Shown here: piece after piece, positions 18,017-26,680 of the stretch
Numbering within the stretch: the stretch's first letter is position 1
Layout: each line of letters begins with the position of its first letter
Translations under genes and position numbers: made by a program
Notes under the pieces: model-generated
What the model saw: the letters and a program-made list of their open reading frames with translations, nothing else
What the model was told of the DNA's origin: nothing
Databases searched by the model: none
Source of the DNA: Clostridium sp. UBA4108
GTDB lineage: Bacteria > Bacillota > Clostridia > Clostridiales > Clostridiaceae
Assembly (NCBI GenBank): GCA_002381695.1
Contig: DFXM01000020.1
Span: 547,403 to 601,457 of the forward strand
Reading direction: 5' to 3'
Length of the DNA: 54,055 bases

Positions 18017-19395
18017 GGGAAGAGAAGATAACTAAATTATTACTTAAATTTTCAATACCTGCAATTGTAGGTATGTTAGTTAATGCCCTTTATAATATTG
18101 TAGATAGAATGTTTATAGGACATATACCCGAGGTGGGAAAACTAGCAATAACAGGGGTGGGAGTAACTATGCCCATATCAACTATTATACTAGGGTTTGG
18201 TATGCTTATTGGAATAGGTACAGCTGCTACTATATCCATAAAACTTGGACAACAAAAGAAGGATGAAGCAGAGAAAATCTTAGGAAATGCATTTACACTA
18301 ATTATAGTCATAAGCTTAATCATAACAGTTATAGGATTAATCTGGGGAAAAGATATATTAAGACTATTTGGTGCTAGTGATAATACCTTAGTATATGCTG
18401 AGGACTATATGCAGATTATATTTTTAGGAACTATATTTAATATGATGAGCTTTGGATTGACACACACCATAAGAGCTAGTGGAAGTCCTAATGTAGCTAT
18501 GGCCTCCATGCTTATAGGAGCTGTAGTAAACACAATTTTAGATCCTATATTTATATTTGCTTTTGGAATGGGAGTTAAGGGGGCAGCTATTGCCACAGTA
18601 ATTGCACAAATCTGTTCAGCAATTTGGGGAATTAGCTTTTTCCTAGGTGGTAAAGCAAATTTAAGAGTAAAAATTAAAAATCTAAAATTAAAGAAGGAAT
18701 ATATCTTAAGCATTTTTGCTATTGGGATGTCTCCATTTAGCATGCAAATTGCAGCAAGTATAGTACAAGTTATTTCAAATAATTCATTAAAAGCTTATGG
18801 AGGAGATTTAGCCATAGGAGCAATGACTATAGTTAGTAGTGTTGCAATGATATTTATGATGCCTATTTTTGGACTAAATCAAGGGATGCAGCCCATCATT
18901 GGATATAATTATGGAGCAAAGAAGTATGATAGAGTTAAACAAGCCATTAAATATCCTCAAATAGTGGCTACTATAATTGCAGCCATAGGATTTTTAATTA
19001 TACAGTTTGTTCCTCAGATTTTAGTAAAAGCTTTCAGTTCAGATCCACAACTACTGGAAATTACAAAGCATGGAATGAGAATATACCTTTGTATGATTAT
19101 GTTCATAGGACCTCAGGTGATAAGAACTAATTATTTTTCTTGTACAGGGCAAGCAAAGAAATCTATGTTCCTTAGTCTATTAAGACAAGTATTACTTTTA
19201 ATACCATGTCTTCTAATACTTCCTAAAGTATCACTTCCAGGAATCGGGCTACTCGGTCTTACAGGTGTATGGATGGCAGGACCAGTAAGTGACGGTTTAT
19301 CTTTTATCATAACTCACTTTATATTTAAGGCTGAGATGAAAAGATTAGATGGAAAAGCTATTTCTGATGAAGAAATAGGTGAAGTAGCTATATAA
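17995..19395 (+). CDS. MATE family efflux transporter
   Basis: 466 residues with 12 membrane segments in two MatE repeats (about 15-175 and 235-400). Motifs such as IPAIVGMLVNALYNIVDR and GLNQGMQPIIGYNYGA are typical of the DinF/NorM-like clade. It exports cationic drugs or metabolites using sodium or protons. It has a GGAGG site inside the end of the threonine aldolase gene, implying translational coupling. Confidence 0.85.
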   Translation: MERKNQLGEEKITKLLLKFSIPAIVGMLVNALYNIVDRMFIGHIPEVGKLAITGVGVTMPISTIILGFGMLIGIGTAATISIKLGQQKKDEAEKILGNAFTLIIVISLIITVIGLIWGKDILRLFGASDNTLVYAEDYMQIIFLGTIFNMMSFGLTHTIRASGSPNVAMASMLIGAVVNTILDPIFIFAFGMGVKGAAIATVIAQICSAIWGISFFLGGKANLRVKIKNLKLKKEYILSIFAIGMSPFSMQIAASIVQVISNNSLKAYGGDLAIGAMTIVSSVAMIFMMPIFGLNQGMQPIIGYNYGAKKYDRVKQAIKYPQIVATIIAAIGFLIIQFVPQILVKAFSSDPQLLEITKHGMRIYLCMIMFIGPQVIRTNYFSCTGQAKKSMFLSLLRQVLLLIPCLLILPKVSLPGIGLLGLTGVWMAGPVSDGLSFIITHFIFKAEMKRLDGKAISDEEIGEVAI

Positions 19396-19405
19396 TTTTA
19401 GTATG

Positions 19406-19441
19406 AAAAATTCCGTGCTATATTGGTGCATGGAATTTTTT
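19406..19441 (+). terminator. Terminator after the MATE gene
   Basis: AATTCCGTGC pairs with GCATGGAATT and is followed by TTTTTTATATT. Confidence 0.7.
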
Positions 19442-19469
19442 ATATTAAAATCAGAGGTATAGGGAAAAA

Positions 19470-19677
19470 TCAATTAGGAGATTTTACCTTATAACAAGCT
19501 ACGACATAACCGTCCATGCTATGACCTATAACAAAGATAGGTAGGTTAGTTTTTTCAACTTTAGCAAGTTCTACAATATAATTAACATCGTCAATAGGTT
19601 CATTAAAATCTTCATAGTAGGAGGGATTACCATCAGATTTACCATGACCTCTATGATTGAATCTATATACTGAAAGG
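19470..19677 (-). pseudogene. Alpha/beta hydrolase remnant (lysophospholipase-like)
   Basis: The minus strand encodes about 66 codons without a start. It has two landmarks of monoacylglycerol-lipase-like hydrolases: FNHRGHGKSDG (the HRGHG oxyanion block) and IFVIGHSMDGYVVA (nucleophile elbow, with D where G is usual). The frame ends in TGA shortly after the elbow, so the catalytic Asp and His are missing. It is a truncated relic between two plus-strand genes. Confidence 0.8.
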
Positions 19678-19782
19678 TTATTGTATCACTAATGAATTAA
19701 CAATTATTACATAAATTACTATTTGAGAGATGAATAAGATATAATATAATAGTAAGCTTGTAAATTTAAAGGTGGGATGATT

Positions 19783-20337
19783 ATGTATTGTGAGAAGTGT
19801 GGACAAGAGGTTAATGAAAATATGGCCTATTGTCCTAAATGCAGTGAGATGCTAATTTTTAACCTATATGGGAAGGACACCTCAGGAGTAACTTATGATG
19901 AGTTACAAATATTTGTTGGACACGAGGAAGCAAATAAATATATGAAAAAATGGTTAGAGTATAGTAGAGATGAAAGGGATAGTTCTCCAACTTGGAATTG
20001 GGCTGCTTTCTTCCTAGGAATTTTTTGGATTGCTTATAGAAAAATGTATCTTTATGCATTGATTCTTGCATCAATTAATTTAACATTAGTAATTATAATT
20101 CCAGATAGACTTAAATCAGTATTTAATTGGATTATGATTATATTTATAGGTATGTATGGAAATAAATTTTATTACTCCCATGCTAAAAAGAAAATTACTA
20201 AAATCAAAGAAATTCAAGGTGATGGCAGCAATATAAATCAAAGGATATCAGAAAGTGGTGGAACTAATATTCTAGCTGCATTTGGAGTTATGTTTTTTTA
20301 TATTATTTGTGGAGTGGTGGCTTATTTTATATCTTGA
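19783..20337 (+). CDS. Zinc-ribbon DUF2628 membrane protein
   Basis: 184 residues from the ATG at 19783, which is 7 bp from AAAGGTGGG; an ATG at 19777 is too close. An N-terminal zinc ribbon has two CxxC pairs (CEKCG, CPKCS). The following WNWAAFFLGIFWIAYRKMY segment is typical of DUF2628, with three or four membrane segments after it. The function of the family is unknown. It is a single-gene unit with a terminator behind it. Confidence 0.7.
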   Translation: MYCEKCGQEVNENMAYCPKCSEMLIFNLYGKDTSGVTYDELQIFVGHEEANKYMKKWLEYSRDERDSSPTWNWAAFFLGIFWIAYRKMYLYALILASINLTLVIIIPDRLKSVFNWIMIIFIGMYGNKFYYSHAKKKITKIKEIQGDGSNINQRISESGGTNILAAFGVMFFYIICGVVAYFIS

Positions 20338-20357
20338 GGGGTTATAGGGAAAAAAAT

Positions 20358-20392
20358 AAATCCATGCTATACTTATAGTGTGGTTTTTTTAG
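20358..20392 (+). terminator. Terminator after the DUF2628 gene
   Basis: AAATCCATGCTATA pairs with TATAGTGTGGTTT and is followed by a T run. Confidence 0.6.
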
Positions 20393-20415
20393 TCTAGAAA
20401 TATAGGAGGAAAAAC

Positions 20416-21430
20416 ATGAAAAACCCCTGGAATCATTGGAAACACAAAGATAGATTTTATGAAGCTTATTGCTAGAATGGTTGTGTATGCATGGTATCCA
20501 GTTCTAGCTTATAAATTAAGTTTTGGTATGTGTGATAGCTTAGTTGAGGTGGTTAATTACATTGCCAATACTTATAATTTTCCTAGTAATTATGAGGAAA
20601 ATAAGCTGCTTGATTTTATATATAATTCAGAGGATAAGATTTTGAGAAAACTTCTTAAGAACTTAACCTTAAATGTGCCTTACAGATTTTTATCACCATT
20701 TTTTCAGGATAAAGTTAAAGGATCGAAGAATCCAATGAAGACAATTGAGGAGTTATCTAAAGAGGATGAAAGCTGTGTATATGCCATATTCAAGGATAAT
20801 AGCAACGAGAGATTTATTAAAATAAATCATGGTTGGGACAAGTACTTAAAGTATAATTATAGGATTTTAAAAGGATGGACTTATTATAAGTTAGTATGTT
20901 TTCTTCAAAAAAGAAACCCCAACGTACCAGGAATAGCATTGAAGTTAGAAGCCCCTAAAACAAGAGATCTTAAAGCACGAACGGAAATATGGAAGAGAAT
21001 TATAGCTAATAAACATATTGAAGACTTATATACAGGACAGGTATTAAATAGTGTGAACTTTGAAAAGTATGGAACTTTAAGCATGGACCATTTTATACCT
21101 TGGAGCTTTGTACTTCATGATCAGATGTGGAATTTAGCACCTACCTTTAAGAACATAAATAGTAAGAAAAGTGATAATCTATTAAGCTATGATAACTACA
21201 TAGATGGTTTTTGTAATCTACAATATGAAGCCTTTTGCTTTGTAGTAGATAATAAAAGAAAAGATGAAGTTGAAGAGTATAAAGATGTTTTAAAGATAGC
21301 AGATGCAAAAAGTTTTAGAAATAATGAAACCTTTGAAGGATTCTCTAAAAGATTAAAGAAAGAAATTTGTCCAGTTTATAACATTGCAGCAAACCAAGGT
21401 TTTCATATACTAGATAAGTTAGAGGTATAG
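20416..21430 (+). pseudogene. HNH endonuclease gene with a frameshift near its start
   Basis: AGGAGG precedes an ATG at 20416 whose frame reads MKNPWNHWKHKDRFYEAYC and stops at TAG (20473-20475). Removing one base there joins it to the long frame (RMVVYAWYPVLAYKLSFG...), giving about 337 residues. The open part (20459-21430 if started internally) has the HNH core LSMDHFIPWSF, WNLAP and NINSKKSDNL at about residues 210-245 of its frame. HNH proteins cut DNA; here the role is unknown. Either a sequencing error, programmed slippage or a true inactivation explains the break. The MazG-like gene follows 11 bp downstream. Confidence 0.7.
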
Positions 21431-21441
21431 GGGGAAGAAGG

Positions 21442-21750
21442 ATGAAGATTTATAATAAATTAGTTAGAGATAAAATACCAGAAATAATAAAGGATGATGG
21501 AAGACAATGTGACATATACATAGCACAAAAGAAAGAGTTGCAAGAATTATTAGAGGACAAGCTTCGTGAAGAGGTTAATGAATATTTAGAAGCTAAAAAT
21601 CTAGAGGAGCTTGCAGATGTAATGGAGGTCTTATTTGGACTTGCTGAGAGTCTTGGATATAGTGAAGAAGAATTGGTTAAGAAGAGAGAAGAGAAGAAGG
21701 AAGAGCGTGGGGGATTTAGGGAAGGGATTGTGTTGGAGAGGACATACTAG
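21442..21750 (+). CDS. MazG-like / phosphoribosyl-ATP pyrophosphohydrolase-like protein
   Basis: 102 residues, all-alpha MazG superfamily fold. The metal-binding pattern EExxE...ExxD is visible as LREEVNEYLEA and ELADVMEVLF. The N-terminus YNKLVRDKIPEII is typical of stand-alone members in Firmicutes. It is predicted to hydrolyse a nucleoside triphosphate to the monophosphate and pyrophosphate (house-cleaning). It lies in the same short operon as the HNH gene. Confidence 0.75.
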   Translation: MKIYNKLVRDKIPEIIKDDGRQCDIYIAQKKELQELLEDKLREEVNEYLEAKNLEELADVMEVLFGLAESLGYSEEELVKKREEKKEERGGFREGIVLERTY

Positions 21751-21760
21751 GAGAATCTAA

Positions 21761-21792
21761 CCATAAAGCCATAAAGCCATAAAGCCATAAAG
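21761..21792 (+). repeat. Four tandem copies of CCATAAAG
   Basis: An 8 bp unit is repeated four times perfectly in the gap between the MazG-like and NERD genes. It is a slippage-prone microsatellite with no evident function. Confidence 0.95.
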
Positions 21793-21936
21793 ATATAGAA
21801 GATACATATAAAGTATGGAGATTTAATTTTGAAAATTTATACTGAGTAAGATGAAAATATCAGCGTATTAATGAGAGCCATAGATATTGTTTAATAGATT
21901 TATAAGGGAAATATAATTTGGAGAATAGGGGGAAAA

Positions 21937-22713
21937 ATGGATTTAATAATTAGTGGAATACTAAATGGAGTAGTAGAAATAGTAACAAACTTTTGGTATT
22001 TAATAATATTGATAATTATAGCCATTATACTATCATCACCTAAAGTAAAAGGTTATTTTGGTGAAAGGGAAGTAATAAGAAATTTAGATAAGTTAGATTC
22101 AACTAAATATAAGGTTATAAATAACATAATGATTAAAAGTAGTAATAAAACATCTCAAATAGATCATGTAGTTGTTTCTGATTATGGCATATTTGTAATA
22201 GAAACTAAAAATTATAAAGGTTGGATTGTAGGAAATGAATATGATGATTATTGGAAACAAGTTATATATAAAAGAAAAGAAAAATTAAGAAACCCAATAA
22301 AACAAAATTATGGACATATTCAGGCATTAAAGCAAAATTTAGACGGAGTAGATAGTAAAGTATTTATTTCAATAGTAACATTTACAACAAAAACAGATTT
22401 AAAGGTAAAGACTTCTTCTGAGGTTGTTTACACTATGAATCTCAAGAAAACCATTGAAAAGTATAAAACTAAAGTTTTATCTAATGAAGATAAAGATATA
22501 ATTTATAACAAGCTATTAAATTTAAATATTGATACAAAAGAAAATAGAAAAATTCATGTTAATAATATAAGAGAAGATATAAGAAATAATGATGGTAAAA
22601 TTAAAAACGATGTTTGTCCTAAGTGTGGAGGAATACTTGTCTTAAGAAAAGGTAAATATGGAGAATTTAATGGGTGTAGTAACTATCCAAGATGTAGATT
22701 TACGGTAAAATGA
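21937..22713 (+). CDS. NERD-domain protein with C-terminal topoisomerase-type zinc finger
   Basis: 258 residues. One membrane segment (about 15-35) is followed by a NERD (nuclease-related) domain with the catalytic-like pattern GEREV, SQIDHVVVSDYGIFVIETKNYKG (about 70-95) and later basic residues. The C-terminal topoisomerase I-type zinc ribbon has CPKCG...C...C spacing (about 228-250). It is probably a membrane-tethered DNA-processing protein. Accessory nucleases of this type occur in variable regions; its partner genes are not evident. Confidence 0.8.
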   Translation: MDLIISGILNGVVEIVTNFWYLIILIIIAIILSSPKVKGYFGEREVIRNLDKLDSTKYKVINNIMIKSSNKTSQIDHVVVSDYGIFVIETKNYKGWIVGNEYDDYWKQVIYKRKEKLRNPIKQNYGHIQALKQNLDGVDSKVFISIVTFTTKTDLKVKTSSEVVYTMNLKKTIEKYKTKVLSNEDKDIIYNKLLNLNIDTKENRKIHVNNIREDIRNNDGKIKNDVCPKCGGILVLRKGKYGEFNGCSNYPRCRFTVK

Positions 22714-23123
22714 TGAGGGTGATATTTGAATATAGGGTTTTAAGATTATTATAGGGGAACCTAACCACAAATGACGTAAACTTTTTTACGTGAAAGCATT
22801 GAAGGACTTGAAGTTCAATGCAATATTAATATTAACTTAGGGTGGACTTGGCAAAAACGGGCTTACTGTACAATAATACAATTTCAAAAATAATGTTTAT
22901 TTCACTGTATGATACATAATAATCTGCAATACATTTATCATATAATATAGAAGTTTGAAGTATATAATAGAAGGATGAGCTGTTGCGCTATTTATTTAGT
23001 GCAACAGCCCATTATTTCATTATGAATCCACAATTTTTGAACTTATAGCTTCTTTAAAATTTAATCAACTTAGTAGCTGGATGAAGTGCGTCAAGAATTG
23101 CTGCTGTTTGTTTGTCATAAATA
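22714..23123. other. Gene-free stretch with hairpins and unidentified coding debris
   Basis: No intact gene. Contents: a perfect 8 bp stem GCATTGAA/TTCAATGC (22797-22822); a terminator-like hairpin GCTGTTGCGC/GTGCAACAGC (22979-23008) followed by T-rich sequence; and a short open minus-strand frame at about 23061-23126 whose translation looks protein-like (IYDKQTAAILDALHP) but was not identified. Confidence 0.5.
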
Positions 23124-23318
23124 ATGCTATCAAATCATCTAAAAATTATTGCATCTCATGACTTAGATATGGTTCTTGATACATGTAATCGTGTTATATT
23201 ATTGTCAGATGGAAAAATAATTAGGGATGGGGACACAAAAGAGATACTATATGACAAGAAACTTCTAGAGAATAATGGTTTGGAACTTCTACTATGTCTT
23301 CAAACACGAAAAATTTAG
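23124..23318 (+). pseudogene. C-terminal fragment of an ECF/CbiO-type ABC ATPase
   Basis: 64 codons matching the end of energy-coupling (cobalt-type) ABC ATPases: the switch histidine in KIIASHDLDMVLDTC, then VILLSDGKIIRDGDTKEIL. Walker A, the signature and Walker B are absent. There is no ribosome binding site. It is a decayed remnant lying just ahead of the tyrS leader. Confidence 0.8.
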
Positions 23319-23326
23319 AATTGTTA

Positions 23327-23355
23327 TTGACTTTTTAAAACTTAGGACATATAAT
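23327..23355 (+). promoter_or_regulatory. Promoter of the tyrS transcript
   Basis: TTGACT (23327-23332) and TATAAT (23350-23355) with an ideal 17 bp spacer, upstream of the T-box leader. Confidence 0.7.
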
Positions 23356-23413
23356 CATGATAATTAATATATGCATAACGAAGATTTGTGATATTTCACA
23401 TTTTGGAGTATAA

Positions 23414-23699
23414 GAAACAAAGGCTAGGATAAGAATTAGTAGCAATCAGGATGCCAAACAGAAAGTAACCGGATGATGAGAGGTGCATGGATAGTGATTG
23501 TGAATACATCTTTGAGCTTCGTACCGAAAGGATTTACTTAGTAGGCTACGACGGAACCTCGCATCCGTTATTGTGCTAAAGTATCTCATTTAAAAGTGAT
23601 GTACTTGAAGAGGTAAGCAATGTGAGTTGCTTATAAATTTAGGGTGGTAACACGAGATGTCATCTCGTCCTTTTGGAAACAAGAGGGCGAGTTTTTTTA
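23414..23699 (+). promoter_or_regulatory. Tyrosine T-box leader
   Basis: The T-box sequence AGGGTGGTAACACGAG (23641-23656) is canonical. The specifier codon TAC (tyrosine, 23505-23507) sits in the usual context GAA-TAC-ATCTTTGAG. A terminator hairpin (CTCGTCCTT with AAGAGGGCGAG, 23663-23692) ends in seven T. Uncharged tRNA-Tyr would stabilise the antiterminator and allow transcription of tyrS. Confidence 0.95.
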
Positions 23700-23765
23700 T
23701 TGTCTTCTTTGCCTTCTTATAGATCTTGCAAATATTTGAAATAATATTTTGAGGAGATGTTAAAT

Positions 23766-25022
23766 ATGTTAATGTCAAAAGATCAAATGAGAATTATCTG
23801 TAAGGGTATTCATACCCTTGTAAATGAAGAGGAGCTTTTTTTTAAGCTTGAAAACTCTTGTAAGGAAAACAAACCATTAATTATTAAATTAGGACTTGAC
23901 CCTTCTGCACCTGATATCCATTTAGGTCATGCAGTAGTACTTCGTAAAATCAAGCAGATGCAGGATTTAGGACATCGTGCAGTAATAGTTATTGGTGACT
24001 TTACTGGAAAAATTGGTGATCCTACAGGAAAGTCTAAAGGAAGAGCTGCACTAACTGAGGAGCAAGTAAAAGAAAATGCAAAGACTTACTGTGAACAGAT
24101 TTTTAAAGTCCTTGATAAGGATAAAACCGAAGTTAGATTTAATAGTCAGTGGCTTTCAAAGCTTACCTTTGAGGAGGTAATAAAGCTTGCTGCAACCACT
24201 ACTGTTGCTAGAATTTTAGAAAGAGATGATTTTCAAAATAGATATAAAAATCAAGTTCCCATAGGGATTCATGAATTCTTCTATCCTTTAATGCAGGCTT
24301 ATGATTCTGTGGAATTAAAAGCAGATATAGAGCTTGGAGGAACAGATCAGACCTTTAACATTTTAATGGGAAGAACACTACAAAAAAGCTTAAATCAAGA
24401 ACAGCAGATTGCAATTTTTATGCCTATACTTGAGGGCTTAGATGGTATTGAAAAAATGAGTAAGAGCCTTGGAAACTATATTGGAGTAAGTGAACCTGCA
24501 GAGATCATGTTTAAAAAGGTTATGGAGGTTCCAGATAAATTAATTATTAAATACTTTGAGCTTACTACGGATGAACATCCAGATGATATAGATAAAATTA
24601 AAGCTGAGCTGGAGTCAGGGGTAAATCCTAGAGATATTAAATTCCGCTTAGCTAAGATTATAACTTCACTATACCATGGAGAAGAGGAAGTAGAAAAAGC
24701 AATTGCTTTCTATGATGCAGCTTTTAGTAAGAAAGCTATTCCAGATAATATCCCAGAACTTTTCCTTGAAAAAGATAAAGAGAAGCTTTCAGATATTATT
24801 CAAAGGTTTATAGAAATGGACTTTGTAAGAAACAAAAGTGAGTTTATGCGATTAATAAATCAGGGTGGTGTTCAATTAAATGGTGAGAAACTAAGTTCAG
24901 AAGCTATACACCGAGAGCTTACCTGTAATGATGTAATAAAAATAGGGAAGAAACGCTTTATAAAGATAGTGGGGGCAGTGGCACCAGAGCCTGTTAAAAA
25001 CAGATTGGAAGTTGACTTATAA
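23766..25022 (+). CDS. tyrS: Tyrosyl-tRNA synthetase (TyrZ type)
   Basis: 418 residues from the ATG at 23766, placed 9 bp after GAGGAG; the ATG at 23757 abuts that site. Class I synthetase: the HIGH motif reads HLGH (52-55), the KMSKS loop is intact (230-234), and a C-terminal S4-like RNA-binding domain begins about residue 350 (DFVRNKSEFMRLINQGGVQLNG). HLGH plus KMSKS is characteristic of the TyrZ subclass. It is regulated by the tyrosine T-box in front of it. Confidence 0.93.
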   Translation: MLMSKDQMRIICKGIHTLVNEEELFFKLENSCKENKPLIIKLGLDPSAPDIHLGHAVVLRKIKQMQDLGHRAVIVIGDFTGKIGDPTGKSKGRAALTEEQVKENAKTYCEQIFKVLDKDKTEVRFNSQWLSKLTFEEVIKLAATTTVARILERDDFQNRYKNQVPIGIHEFFYPLMQAYDSVELKADIELGGTDQTFNILMGRTLQKSLNQEQQIAIFMPILEGLDGIEKMSKSLGNYIGVSEPAEIMFKKVMEVPDKLIIKYFELTTDEHPDDIDKIKAELESGVNPRDIKFRLAKIITSLYHGEEEVEKAIAFYDAAFSKKAIPDNIPELFLEKDKEKLSDIIQRFIEMDFVRNKSEFMRLINQGGVQLNGEKLSSEAIHRELTCNDVIKIGKKRFIKIVGAVAPEPVKNRLEVDL

Positions 25023-25052
25023 TATATAAAATATAATATAGGAATGAAGTTA

Positions 25053-25095
25053 AAGCTAGGTATAGGACAATAGTCAAATACCTAGTTTTTTAATA
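25053..25095 (+). terminator. Terminator of tyrS, overlapping the 3' end of the convergent gene
   Basis: CTAGGTAT and ATACCTAG form a perfect 8 bp stem followed by TTTTTTAATATTTTT. It includes the last codons of the minus-strand haem lyase gene. Confidence 0.6.
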
Positions 25096-26680
25096 TTTTT
25101 ATACCAATAGTTCCTAATAATCCAAAACTTCCAATCCAAAACAAAGCAATAAGGGGTTTACTTTCATAGACTATGGTGGCATTTGAATCATGGTTATCAT
25201 ATGTAATGGTATCTATAACTTGATCCTCAACAAGGCTACTAATGATAGTGGTTTTACCTTCTCTGAATAAGCCGGCGGCTTCTTGCTGTCCTATAACATC
25301 CATATATTGAGCGCCCATACCAGCTGACGTAATACCGCCTATTAGCATGAAAAGCAATAAAACATGTGTCCAATAATAGTAACTTTTTTTCCTTTGTAAA
25401 TGAGTTAGTAAGTAGCCCATCAGAGGAATTAAGGTAATCCACAAAATAATAACTAAACTAAGATTTGCACATTGAAAGCTTTTTGCAATGCATATGCTTA
25501 ATAGGGCACTAATTATAATTGATAATAGGCCTTTTTTGCCAACCTTATCTTTTTCTAGCTTTATAATTAATAAACTATTGGCTATCACATAACCTAAGGT
25601 TAAGTTATTATAAAAAGTTACTGTAACTTCATAATTCCAGAATAAAGGTAATACTGTAGCTATTAGTATAATGAAGGCATATAAATATGTTACTAACCTA
25701 AAATAAATAAGATCATCTTTTTGTATAGCTTTATTTATTTTCCTCTTATTTTGATTTATTCCATATACTATTAAGATAATAGCTACTATTACCCCACTCA
25801 CTAATATTATAGTGGTCCAGCTACTCGATTGGCCTACATAAGCATGCGCCGACTTCCCTTGTAATAGACCACTTCTCACAAGAAAGGTTCCAAAGGCTGC
25901 GATACTAAAAGGAAGGATACATTTTAGCTTAGTCATCTTTACTTTGCCATGTGCATAGGCACATAATAATAGCCAAGGAACTAATGCAATGTTTTCTATT
26001 GGGTCCCATGCCCAGTAGCCTCCCCAGCCTAATGCACCATAAGCCCATATACTACCGGTAATAATACCTAATCCTAAGAACAACATACTTATTCTTATCC
26101 ATTGTTTCAACAATTTATCTTCTTCAACTTCACCTATACCAAGTGCGAAAATAATAGCCATAGCTGTATACCCTACAAAAACTAGTGGTGGATGTATAAC
26201 CATCCAAGGATCTTGTAAAGCTAGGTTTAAGCCCAAACCATTGCTAGGTGTGTTGTTTAGAATTTTAAAAGGATTAGTTATGAAACTCATCATAAGTAAA
26301 GCTACCGTAATACCTACATAAATAGGGAAGGCTTTGGTATAAAAACTATAGCTTATTTTAAGCATAAAATATCCCATTATCACTAGGATAAATGCCCATA
26401 CCAAAAATGAACCTTCTTTCCCTGACCATAGAGCAGAAATGCGATATATATAAGGTAAGTCTAGGGAGGTGTGTTCATATACGTAAGAGAATTCAAAGTG
26501 ATGAAATACTTGATAGCTAAGCAATAAGATTAAAGGCAAACTGATAGTGATTAATCCCATATGCCATAGTCTATAAACTATTATTTTACTTCTAGTATTA
26601 TCTCTTTGTTTTATATAATATAGACCACTGGTTACACAGATAAGTGCACTAATCAATATTAAAATTCTTTCAATTCTCAT
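25082..26680 (-). CDS. CcmF/NrfE-like cytochrome c haem lyase
   Basis: 532 residues with about 14-15 membrane segments. The haem-handling WWD domain is WGGYWAWDPIEN (219-230). Conserved CcmF blocks YRISALWSGKEGSFLVW (79-95) and VIHPPLVFVGY (162-171, with a haem-ligand-type histidine) are present, as is the C-terminal KPLIALFWIG segment. Length is near NrfE rather than full CcmF. The family attaches haem to apocytochrome CXXCH motifs outside the membrane. It overlaps the multihaem cytochrome gene by 4 bp (ATGA). No ccmABCDE, ccmG/H or resB gene is present in the window. Confidence 0.88.
   Translation of the reverse strand: MRIERILILISALICVTSGLYYIKQRDNTRSKIIVYRLWHMGLITISLPLILLLSYQVFHHFEFSYVYEHTSLDLPYIYRISALWSGKEGSFLVWAFILVIMGYFMLKISYSFYTKAFPIYVGITVALLMMSFITNPFKILNNTPSNGLGLNLALQDPWMVIHPPLVFVGYTAMAIIFALGIGEVEEDKLLKQWIRISMLFLGLGIITGSIWAYGALGWGGYWAWDPIENIALVPWLLLCAYAHGKVKMTKLKCILPFSIAAFGTFLVRSGLLQGKSAHAYVGQSSSWTTIILVSGVIVAIILIVYGINQNKRKINKAIQKDDLIYFRLVTYLYAFIILIATVLPLFWNYEVTVTFYNNLTLGYVIANSLLIIKLEKDKVGKKGLLSIIISALLSICIAKSFQCANLSLVIILWITLIPLMGYLLTHLQRKKSYYYWTHVLLLFMLIGGITSAGMGAQYMDVIGQQEAAGLFREGKTTIISSLVEDQVIDTITYDNHDSNATIVYESKPLIALFWIGSFGLLGTIGIKILKN

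Noticed and set aside
21761..21792. CRISPR-like repeat
   Set aside because: The 8 bp units are directly adjacent with no spacers; it is a microsatellite.
20416..22713. Phage-defence island (HNH, MazG-like, NERD nuclease)
   Set aside because: These genes are suggestive together, but no recognised defence core, methylase or toxin gene is present and the HNH gene is frameshifted.
22741..22900. Short plus-strand frame with protein-like composition (LGWTWQKRAYC)
   Set aside because: No start, no recognised family and interrupted by stops; could not be supported as a gene.
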